Source of the DNA: Actinomycetota bacterium
Lineage (GTDB): Bacteria > Actinomycetota > Acidimicrobiia > IMCC26256 > VFJJ01
Assembly (NCBI GenBank): GCA_009886115.1
Contig: VFJJ01000011.1
Span: forward strand, 91,348-155,347
Length of the DNA: 64,000 nt
Reading direction: 5' to 3'
Shown here: positions 57,305 through 64,000 of the stretch, one piece after another
How positions within the stretch are numbered: the first letter of the stretch is position 1
How the letters are laid out: every line of letters starts with the position of its first letter
Notes under the pieces: model-generated
Databases searched by the model: none
The model's input: only the letters and a program-made list of their open reading frames with translations
What the model was told of the DNA's origin: nothing
Made by a program: the position numbers and the translations under genes

Positions 57305-59013
57305 CCCGACTGACGATCGTCAACCCCATCGCCCGGCCCCTCGCTTCGACCCAGGAAGCCGAGCGCTACGAGCCCGCACCCCGCCCGGGCACCCTCGATG
57401 GCCTCACCGTCGGACTGTTCTGGAACGGCAAGCCCCTGGGCGACATCGGGCTCGCTCGCACCCGCGAGAACCTCGAGCGGCTCTACACCGGGCTGCGGTT
57501 CGTCGACGTGTTCGGGGCCAAGGGCGGGCTCACCCGCTTCGCCAGCCCCGAGCAGCTCGACCTCATGGAAGCCGAGTGCGACGTCGTGGTGGGTGCCACC
57601 GCCGATTGAGGCGCGTGCACCTCGTGGCTCATGCGTGACATGAGCGCGCTGGAACGCCGAGGCGTTCCCACCGTTGCCTGGACGTCGTCGGAGTTCGTCG
57701 AGGACGCCCATTGGAGCTCGAACGTCTTCGGCGTCCCCGAGCTGCCCATCGCCGAGGTCACCCAACCCTTCACCAACCGCGACCCGGCGACCATTAACGC
57801 CATGGTCGACGGGGCCATGAACCAGGTGCTCGACGCGCTCACCCGGGGACGTGAGCGGCTCACCGCCGTGCCTGTCTTCCAACACGTGAACCTGGTCGAG
57901 GATCCCGTGTTGCACTACGACGGCGACGACCTGCTCGGCGCCTGGGACCGGATGAACGTCGAGTTCATCGCGGCGGGCTGGTCCGACGGGTTGCCGCTCG
58001 TCGCCCCGACACCCGAGAAGGTCGCCGCCATGGTCGCGGGGAGCGGGCGGGCCGCCGACGACCTGGTCGGGATCTTCGCGCCGGGCGACGGCATCGGGAC
58101 GGTCGAGAAGATCGCGGCAAACGCGGTGATGGCCGGCGCCAGCCCGACCCACATGCCGGTGATCCTGGCGATGATGGACTGCGTTCTCGATCCCACGATC
58201 GGCTTGCGCACCTGGGCCATGTCGACCGGTCCGCAAGCGCCCGTGGTGTTGGTGAGCGGACCGTACGCCGAGGCGATCGGGATGAACTCCGGCATCTGCG
58301 CGCTCGGCCCGGGCTCGATCTCGCACGTCAACGTGGTGATCGGGCGCACGCTCCGCCTCGTGATGATGAACGTCGGCCATTCCTATCCCGGCGTCTCCGA
58401 CATGGACACCATCGGGAACTCCATGAAGTTCTCGGCCTGCGTCGCCGAGAACGAAGCCCGCAACCCCTGGGAGCCGTGGCGGGTGCAACAGGGCTTCTCA
58501 GCGGAGGCGACGACCGTCACGGTCAACGTGCCCTACGGCGTCTGCGAGCTGTTCGACTTCCAGAACTGGGAGCCCGACAAGCTCGTCGAGAACTTCGCCA
58601 CCGTGGCCTCCAACGCCTGTGCCACACCCAGCAACGGCGTCTGGCTGGTGAAGACGCCGGCCGACCTGTCGGCGGGGTACCCGTTCAGTGGCGACTTCCA
58701 CAACCTCATCCTCATGTGCCCTGAGCACGCCGAGGCCTTCGCTGTGGGGGGCTGGTCGCCCACCGACATCGCCGAGGGCCTGTGGGAGCGGGCGCGCCTG
58801 CCGTTCCGGGTGCTCATGCTCAACCAGCCCATGAAGAGCTTCGAGGTGTCGCACCCCGAGCTGTTGCACCTGATCGACGAGCCCGAGACGATGCTGCCGG
58901 TGTGCCCGACGGCCAAGGCGTATCAGGTGTTCGTGGTCGGCGCCGATGCCGGACGGTCACTGTTCTTCCACGGCGGCACGATCTCGGTCACCAAGGAGGT
59001 CCGCCTGCCGTGA
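57301..59013 (+). CDS. UGSC-family selenoprotein, in-frame TGA read as Sec103
   Basis: The gene is one reading frame of 570 residues interrupted by TGA at 57607-57609. Before it is VGLFWNGKPLGDIGLARTRE and DVVVGATAD; directly after it is GACTSWLMRDMSALERRGVP. The join ATAD-U-GACTSW matches the U-G-S-C redox motif that names the UGSC family. A 7-bp hairpin lies 18 bases after the TGA. Residues 1-185 are the UGSC domain. Residues 205-570 are a second domain (EFIAAGWSDGLPLVAPTPEK; GTVEKIAANAVMAGASPTHM; ISHVNVVIGRTLRLVMMNVG) found with it but of unknown role. A Sec-Cys pair suggests redox or peroxidase-like chemistry. It overlaps the synthetase by four bases and the thioesterase by one. Selenocysteine machinery must be elsewhere. 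Confidence 0.88.
57610..57645 (+). promoter_or_regulatory. Putative bacterial SECIS hairpin
   Basis: GCTCATG (57627-57633) and CATGAGC (57639-57645) form seven perfect pairs around CGTGA. The G in the second loop position lies 26 bases after the TGA, inside the 16-37 range reported for bacterial SECIS loops. An outer GCGCG/CGCGC pairing can partly extend the stem. It would bind SelB and direct selenocysteine insertion. Confidence 0.65.
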
Positions 59014-59840
59014 TGGTGGTCGCCGCCGACGGTGACACCCGACGCGGGCCGTTCGTCTTCTCTGTCGAGCAGCGGTGGTGCACCGGCGATCGTCTCTTCG
59101 GCGGCGTCGCGTTCGGTGCCGCTCTGGCCGCGCTCGAGCTCGCCGTCGAACGGCCCACCATCTCGGCGGCAGCCCAGTTCGTGAACACCGGCCGCCTGGG
59201 TGAACCCCTGACGATCGCCACCGAGGTGCTCGTCGCCGGGACGGGCGCGACCCAAGCCCGGGCCAGCGCGGTGCAGGGGTCGGTCACCGTGGCGCTGGTC
59301 TCGGCGACCCTCGGCGCGCTGGGCCCTTCCGGGTCGGTCGACCCGCCCGACCCGCCCGACCCGCCCGACCCGCCCGACCCGGGAGCAACCTGGGGCGCCG
59401 GGGAACGCTCCCGTGGCGCCCCGGTGGTCGCCAACCCGGAGCAGTGCAGGCCGCGCGAGTACCAGAACCCGCTTGCCGGCTCCATCACCGAGACGCTCGA
59501 CGTGCGGGTGGCCGGGGTGACCCCGTCCACCGTGGTGCTGTGGGCCCGATGGGTCGAGGCCACCGCGTCGTCCGGACCGGCCTCGGCGCTGGCCCTCCTC
59601 AGCGACCATGTGCCGTATGGGGTTCGCCTGGTTCAGGGCCCCGAGTTGTACGGGGTGAGCCTCGACGCGACGCTGCGGATGCTGCCGGCGGCTGCGGCGT
59701 GGGAACCGTCGGCCTGGGTGCTGCTCGAGATCACCTACGACATGCTCGGGGCGTACGGCCACGGCACCGTGTGGCTCTGGGACCTCGACGGACGACCGCT
59801 GGCGATCTCCACCCAGACCGTCCGCATCCGCCACTGGTAG
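59013..59840 (+). CDS. Acyl-CoA thioesterase, TesB-like double hot-dog
   Basis: The 275-residue protein has the first hot-dog opening FVFSVEQRWCTGDRLFGGVAFGAALAALE, where FGG is the family signature, then AAAQFVNTGRLGEPLTIATEVL. The second half includes VRVAGVTPSTVVLWARWVEA and AWVLLEITYDMLGAYGHGTVWLWD, typical of TesB-type ends. A (DPP)4-DPG run from a 9-nt repeat links the two halves. The ATG at 59013 overlaps the selenoprotein stop (TGATG); a GTG at 59010 is an alternative, and AGGAGG lies just upstream. Confidence 0.82.
   Translation: MVVAADGDTRRGPFVFSVEQRWCTGDRLFGGVAFGAALAALELAVERPTISAAAQFVNTGRLGEPLTIATEVLVAGTGATQARASAVQGSVTVALVSATLGALGPSGSVDPPDPPDPPDPPDPGATWGAGERSRGAPVVANPEQCRPREYQNPLAGSITETLDVRVAGVTPSTVVLWARWVEATASSGPASALALLSDHVPYGVRLVQGPELYGVSLDATLRMLPAAAAWEPSAWVLLEITYDMLGAYGHGTVWLWDLDGRPLAISTQTVRIRHW
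59340..59384 (+). repeat. 9-nt repeat encoding (DPP)n
   Basis: Five units of GAC-CCG-CCC (the last is GAC-CCG-GGA) encode DPPDPPDPPDPPDPG inside the thioesterase, at the linker between its two domains. Confidence 0.9.
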
Positions 59841-59891
59841 GGGCGCGCTCCCAGACCGGGCGGGAACGCGCCGTGCCTCCTGAAACGACGG

Positions 59892-60347
59892 TCAGACGTC
59901 GAACTCGTTCGGGTCGATGCCGCAGGCGAAGCACGCCTCACGCACCGCCTTCTTTTCGTGGTCGTCGAAGTTGCCGTCGGCCGCACCGATGATGATGCCG
60001 ATCTGAATGACCGCTCGGGCCTGATCGGGCTTCTTCTTCAACTTGCCGATGGCTTGGAGAACGTCGATCTTGCCGAAGTCGTAGTCGCGTTCGAGCTTCA
60101 GGCAGTAGTCGGCGAACTTCGTTCGGAGCTCGTCGGGCGGGAAGATGGCGAGGATCTCGTTCGACGCGATGTACGAGGCGGTCTTCTGCCGCTCTGACGG
60201 GTCGATTGAGCCGTCGGCCGCAGCGACCAGCGCGCACATGGCCATGGAAGCGTCCGAGAAGTTGCCGTTCTTGAACGTGTGGGCTTTGGTCTTGAGCTGA
60301 GCGCTCATCTCGCCGCTCTTTGTCTTCAACTGGTCCCAAATCGGCAC
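59892..60347 (-). CDS. terB: TerB-like tellurite-resistance protein
   Basis: The 151-residue protein equals E. coli TerB in length. It has the two TerB helices: SMAMCALVAAADGSIDPSERQK and VIQIGIIIGAADGNFDDHEKKAVREACFACG, each with the acidic AADG loop thought to bind a metal ion. LKTKSGEMSAQLKTKAH forms the N-terminal helix. Lysine-rich use contrasts with neighbours. GTG 60347 has AGGAG at good distance. TerB proteins take part in stress and chemical resistance complexes; no TerC, TerD or other ter gene is in the window, so its job here is unclear. Confidence 0.88.
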   Translation of the reverse strand: MPIWDQLKTKSGEMSAQLKTKAHTFKNGNFSDASMAMCALVAAADGSIDPSERQKTASYIASNEILAIFPPDELRTKFADYCLKLERDYDFGKIDVLQAIGKLKKKPDQARAVIQIGIIIGAADGNFDDHEKKAVREACFACGIDPNEFDV

Positions 60348-60569
60348 GTATTTCTCCTTGAGCGAGCGAGGGCCTGAGCAACGCAGCGAGAACTCTCGGT
60401 ATCCGTCGAGCCATGTCCTGTGGACATCTGCACCTGCAGCGGATTGATCGGATCGCCGAGTCAACGGGGTGGCCCGACATTAGCAGTCGATCACCCCGGT
60501 ACCCCGGTGTCGACGACGACCGGACGCAACCGCCGCACCGGCGGCGGCGTCGACGGTTCGCGACGGCGC

Positions 60570-61025
60570 TCAGAACAGGTAACGCGAGATCGACTCGATC
60601 ACGCACGCCGGCTTGTCGGAGCCGTCGATCTCCATGGTGTCGCGGCAGACCACCTGCACACCCCCGGCCACGTCGGTCACCTCGATGATCTCGAGGGCCA
60701 GCCGGACCCGCGAGTTCACCTTCACGGGGGTGAGGAACCGCACCTTGTTCACGCCGTAGTTGATGGCCAGCTTGGTGTTGTCGACCCGGAGCAGCTCGGT
60801 GCGGACCATGTTGGTGAGCGACATCGTGAGGTACCCGTGGGCGATCGTCGCCCCGAACGGTCCAGCAGCTGCCCGCTCGGCATCGATGTGGATCCACTGG
60901 AAGTCGCCCGTGGCCCGGGCGAACTCGTCGATGCGGTCCTGGGTGATGTCGATCCAGCTGCTGTGGCCGAGGTGGCTGCCCACGGCAGCCTTGAGCTCGT
61001 CGGGCGAGGAGAACGTCGTCGTCAT
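60570..61025 (-). CDS. MaoC-family (R)-enoyl-CoA hydratase
   Basis: The 151-residue hot-dog hydratase has the motif RATGDFQWIHIDAERAAAGPFGATIAHGYLTMSL, with the catalytic Asp and His in GDFQWIHID and AHGYLT. Length and start match mycobacterial HtdZ-type proteins (Rv0130). It hydrates a 2-enoyl-CoA or the reverse. ATG 61025 is preceded by CACGAT six bases away, so it may be leaderless. It is divergent from a P450 gene 67 bases away. Confidence 0.92.
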   Translation of the reverse strand: MTTTFSSPDELKAAVGSHLGHSSWIDITQDRIDEFARATGDFQWIHIDAERAAAGPFGATIAHGYLTMSLTNMVRTELLRVDNTKLAINYGVNKVRFLTPVKVNSRVRLALEIIEVTDVAGGVQVVCRDTMEIDGSDKPACVIESISRYLF

Positions 61026-61092
61026 GGCCTCATCGTGACGCCCGGGGCCGGCTGCGGGCAAAGCATCGCGGGCGCGGTGTAGAAACGTTCCC

Positions 61093-62325
61093 ATGACGAG
61101 CGCACCGCCAGCCCGCCGCATCAACGTCCTCGACCCGCAGTTCTACGTCGATCCGTGGGACGACTACCGGTGGCTGCGCGACAACGCCCCGGCCTACCGC
61201 GACGAGACGAACGCGGTGTGGGCGATCAGCCGCCACCACGACATCATCGACCTCGAGAAGAACACGGCCCTGTACTCGTCAGCGAGCGGGAGCCGGCCGC
61301 ACATCTACGACTCGTCGTCGATGATCAACGCCGACGATCCGCTGCACACGAACTTCCGCAAGCTCGTCGCCCGGCGCTTCACCCCCAAGGCCGTACGCGA
61401 CCACGAGGGCTACGTGCGGGGCATCGCCACCGAGCTCATCGACCGAGTCGCCGGGCTGGGCCACTGCGAAGCCGTCGAGGATCTGGCGTCGCGCCTGCCC
61501 GCCATCGTGATCTGCGACAAGCTCGGCTATCCCCGCGACCTCTGGGAGAAGTGCCGGGAGTGGTCGGAGGTCACGATGCACGAAGCGGGTCAGTACCCGA
61601 CCGACGGCACCAAGCGGCCTCCGGGCGGTCCCGAGGGCCTGTCGAGGGCGGCGATCGACGAGTTCGCCGGGGTCACCTGGCACCTCATCCAGGAACGCCG
61701 CAAGGATCCCCGCGACGACCTCATCTCCGTGTGGTGCCACAGCGATGTCGCGTTCCCCGACGGCACCGTCCGGCCGATGAACGAGGGCGAGATCATCGCC
61801 GAGGCCATCCTCCTGCTCGATGGTGGGGCCGAGACGAGCCGCACCGTCATCGGCGCCACCATGGTCGAGCTGTCCCGGCGTCCCGACCAGCGCCAGGTGC
61901 TGATCGACGATCCCTCCGTCCTCGGGCGGACGGCCGTCGAGGAGTTCCTGCGTTTCACCTCTCCGCTGGTGAACATGAAGCGGACCGCGACCGCCGAGCA
62001 CGTGCTGCACGGCCAGAGGGTGAGCGAGGGCGACGAGTTCGTGTTGCTGTACGCCTCGGCGAATCGTGACGAGCGGGTCTTCGACGATCCCGACAGCTAC
62101 GACGTTCGGCGCCAGCACAACCACCACGTGGCGTTCGGGTTCGGGACCCACTTCTGCCTCGGCGCATCGTTGGCCCGCTTGGAGATCAGGGTCATGTTCG
62201 AGGAGCTGCTCCGGCGCATCCCCGACTGGCGCATCGCCCCCGGGGCCGAGCCCGAGATCGTGCCCGGATCGTTCGCCCGGTACTACGACCGCATCCCCAT
62301 CGAGTTCACACCCGAGCGGAGCTGA
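61093..62325 (+). CDS. Cytochrome P450
   Basis: The 410-residue P450 has LDPQFYVDPWDDYRWLRDNAP at its start, I-helix EAILLLDGGAETSRTVIGA, ExxR in EEFLRFTSPLVNMKR and the haem loop FGFGTHFCLGASLARLE. This FGFGTHFCLG pattern and the INADDPLHTNFRKLVARRFTPK segment fit the CYP142/CYP125-like group that acts on steroid side chains, which is a suggestion only. An enoyl-CoA hydratase follows eight bases later and a TauD-type gene after it, all in one direction. Confidence 0.93.
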   Translation: MTSAPPARRINVLDPQFYVDPWDDYRWLRDNAPAYRDETNAVWAISRHHDIIDLEKNTALYSSASGSRPHIYDSSSMINADDPLHTNFRKLVARRFTPKAVRDHEGYVRGIATELIDRVAGLGHCEAVEDLASRLPAIVICDKLGYPRDLWEKCREWSEVTMHEAGQYPTDGTKRPPGGPEGLSRAAIDEFAGVTWHLIQERRKDPRDDLISVWCHSDVAFPDGTVRPMNEGEIIAEAILLLDGGAETSRTVIGATMVELSRRPDQRQVLIDDPSVLGRTAVEEFLRFTSPLVNMKRTATAEHVLHGQRVSEGDEFVLLYASANRDERVFDDPDSYDVRRQHNHHVAFGFGTHFCLGASLARLEIRVMFEELLRRIPDWRIAPGAEPEIVPGSFARYYDRIPIEFTPERS

Positions 62326-62332
62326 TGGGGTC

Positions 62333-63088
62333 ATGATCCGCGTCGAGCCCGAGGGCGCCGTCACCTGGATGACCATCGACCGGCCCGAGGTCCACAATGC
62401 CTTGACCCTCGAGGGGTACGCCGATCTGCGGGGAGCGCTTCGCGAGTTCGATGCCGATGAGCGTCGGCGCGTCGCCGTGGTGCTCGGCGCGGGCGGTCGA
62501 GCGTTCTCCACCGGCTCCGACATGAAGGGATCGTCGTGGCATCCGGCCGAGGGTGAGCCGTTGCGCGTCACCGAAGATCCCGACGGCGACCTCACCCGCA
62601 AGCCGGTCATCGCTGCGATCGACGGGTACTGCCTGGGCGGCGGCCTGGAATGGGCCCTCCGGTGCGACATCCGCATCGCGACGCCCCGATCGTCGTTCAG
62701 CCTGCCCGAACCGCGCTGGGGCGCTCTGGCCGGATACGGCCTCCATCATCTCCCCCGTTTGATCGGGCCCGGCGACGCGTTGTACCTGCAACTCACGGGC
62801 GATCGGATCGACGCCGAGCGGGCCCTGCGCCACGGCATCGTCCAGGAGCTCGTCGAGCCCGACCGGCTCCGGGCGCGGGCCTCGGAGATCGCCGCGATGA
62901 TCGTGCGCTGCTCGCCGATGGCCATCGAGGCCATCAAGCAGACCATCTGGTTCAACGTGCGCCAGGGCGTCGAGGACTCCTACCGGTTCGTGGCGCCGCT
63001 GGCCCTGGCCATCGGCCGATCGGAGGACGTGCGCGAAGGCCCGAGGGCCTTCGTCGACAAGCGTGAGCCGCGCTGGAAGGGTCGCTGA
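62333..63088 (+). CDS. Enoyl-CoA hydratase/isomerase
   Basis: The 251-residue crotonase has VTWMTIDRPEVHNALTLEGYADL, the oxyanion Gly in GRAFSTGSDMKGSS, and VIAAIDGYCLGGGLEWALRCDIRIAT. The second catalytic region is FSLPEPRWGALAGYG; Glu in PEPRWG could be one of the catalytic pair. It hydrates or isomerises an unsaturated acyl-CoA. ATG 62333 follows GATGGGG. It belongs to a P450-hydratase-dioxygenase run. Confidence 0.92.
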   Translation: MIRVEPEGAVTWMTIDRPEVHNALTLEGYADLRGALREFDADERRRVAVVLGAGGRAFSTGSDMKGSSWHPAEGEPLRVTEDPDGDLTRKPVIAAIDGYCLGGGLEWALRCDIRIATPRSSFSLPEPRWGALAGYGLHHLPRLIGPGDALYLQLTGDRIDAERALRHGIVQELVEPDRLRARASEIAAMIVRCSPMAIEAIKQTIWFNVRQGVEDSYRFVAPLALAIGRSEDVREGPRAFVDKREPRWKGR

Positions 63089-63091
63089 GTA

Positions 63092-63940
63092 TTGGGGTCA
63101 CTGACGTTCCGGGCATTGTCGCCTGCGCTCGGCGCCGAGGTGATCGGGCTCGACCTGATGCGCGGGGAGCTCCGTCCCGAGGAGGTCGCGGCGCTGCGCG
63201 GGGCGTTCGCCGAGCATCACCTCCTCCTGGTCCGAGCCGGTCCCGTCAGCGTCGAGGGTCAGCTCCGCCTGCTCGGGCTGTTCGGACCGGTGCTCGTGAA
63301 CGCCGGAGTCGACCACGCGTTCGTCTCGAACACCCGACCCGACGGCATCATCGGAACGGGCGAGCTGCGCTTCCACTCCGACCTGGCCTTCACCGCCGAG
63401 CCCGATCTGGGACTGTCGCTCTACGGGGTCGAGCTTCCCGGCGGGGGAACCACGACGAGGTTCGCCAATGCGGCCAAGGCTTTGCGTGATCTCGATCCGT
63501 CGACTCGGAGCCGCCTCCAGGGTCTGAGGGCGCGCCACGCTTTCGACCTGACCACGCAACACGGCCACGGGCGAGCGCTCGATACACCGGTTCCCGAGAC
63601 CGGATATCGCGCTGAGCACCCGATCGTGTCGATCGATCCCACGATGGGGACCGAAGTGCTGTACGTGAGCGAGATGCAGACCGAGGGCGTCCTCGGGCTC
63701 GACGAGGTCGAGGGTCGACGCCTGTTGGAGCTGCTGTTCGCGGCTCTCTACTCGCCGGGCAACGTCTACGAGCACCCGTGGGAGCTCGACGACCTTCTCG
63801 TATGGAACAACATCACCCTCCAGCACGCCCGCGGCCCGATGGCGGTGGGGGAGGCCAGGACGCTCCGGCGGGCGACCCTGGCCCATCGGCCGATCGATCA
63901 GATCCTCACCGGTTTCACGCCCCGCACACGGGCCGTGTGA
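63092..63940 (+). CDS. TauD/TfdA-family Fe(II)/2-oxoglutarate dioxygenase
   Basis: The 282-residue oxygenase has the iron motif RFHSDLAF (HxD) and the distal His in WNNITLQHARGPM, with the 2-oxoglutarate Arg in RRATLAHRPI. The opening FRALSPALGAEVIGLDLMRGE is typical. Members split sulfonates, phenoxyacids or hydroxylate amino acids and lipids; the substrate is unknown. No ATG is available: TTG 63092 starts it three bases after the hydratase stop. The remaining 60 bases of the window show no gene. Confidence 0.85.
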   Translation: MGSLTFRALSPALGAEVIGLDLMRGELRPEEVAALRGAFAEHHLLLVRAGPVSVEGQLRLLGLFGPVLVNAGVDHAFVSNTRPDGIIGTGELRFHSDLAFTAEPDLGLSLYGVELPGGGTTTRFANAAKALRDLDPSTRSRLQGLRARHAFDLTTQHGHGRALDTPVPETGYRAEHPIVSIDPTMGTEVLYVSEMQTEGVLGLDEVEGRRLLELLFAALYSPGNVYEHPWELDDLLVWNNITLQHARGPMAVGEARTLRRATLAHRPIDQILTGFTPRTRAV

Positions 63941-64000
63941 TGTCTCGCGCCGGCAGAGCCGTCCGGCCCACGCCGAGCGTCGACGGGTGATCGAGCGTCA

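Noticed and set aside
57631-59013. A separate gene starting at ATG 57631
   Set aside because: It has no ribosome-binding site, it begins inside the conserved UGSC region, and the frame before the TGA continues it exactly.

Overview
The window is high-GC DNA with dense, well-spaced genes, many GTG/TTG starts and many starts that look leaderless. InhA-type enoyl reductase, PASTA/DUF6777-type kinases, several cytochromes P450 and secreted proteins with GYW...DGG.F.FGDA repeats point to an actinobacterium, most likely class Acidimicrobiia (inferred from gene content; no rRNA is present).

Layout. 0-9 kb: histidine/tryptophan genes (hisI, trpE, ygfZ, trpC, then trpF-trpB-trpA in a tight overlapping run), interrupted by a divergent lipoprotein gene; trpG is not here. 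9-15 kb: a secreted Thr-rich protein, a small Cys/His protein, a type III ornithine/lysine decarboxylase, a truncated haemoglobin, an MFS transporter and a peroxiredoxin. 15-25.4 kb, mostly minus strand: a receptor Ser/Thr kinase, then a type II fatty-acid synthesis operon transcribed fabD - lysine-free biotinyl-like protein - fabH - fabG - acpP - fabF - carboxyltransferase - fabI, with fabZ divergent from fabD.

25.5-31.65 kb: an intact tRNA-Leu(CAA) whose 3' 54 bases recur at 31.6 kb. The roughly 6 kb between the two copies holds a toxin-antitoxin-like pair with a palindromic operator, broken beta-propeller genes, a sigma factor with a large membrane partner, and an HTH-nucleotidyltransferase. 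This looks like a small tRNA-integrated island that has lost, or never had, its own integrase.

31.8-45.6 kb: a secreted FG-GAP/GYW-repeat protein, an FkbM methyltransferase with a beta-sandwich tail, a DUF2277 gene, a second sigma/membrane-protein pair, a split sulfopyruvate/phosphonopyruvate-type decarboxylase, a ferritin-like protein, an iron alcohol dehydrogenase, a two-subunit molybdenum hydroxylase and an amidohydrolase. 45.6-63.9 kb: a lipid or terpenoid/steroid-like catabolic neighbourhood with three P450s, two acyl-CoA dehydrogenases, a CaiB-type CoA transferase, an acyl-CoA synthetase, two thioesterases, a MaoC hydratase, an enoyl-CoA hydratase and a TauD-type dioxygenase, plus a secreted GH43-like protein and TerB.

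The most striking item is at 57301-59013. Two ORFs that look separate form one gene across an in-frame TGA at 57607. The motif around it is U-G-A-C, matching the U-G-S-C signature of the UGSC selenoprotein family, and a 7-bp hairpin suitable for a bacterial SECIS lies just downstream. Other notable items are an in-frame deletion that removes the catalytic core and membrane span of a PASTA kinase (54765-55640), a 48-nt palindromic element in two copies (44117 and 51356), several other long perfect intergenic hairpins, and 7-9-nt tandem repeats at gene edges.
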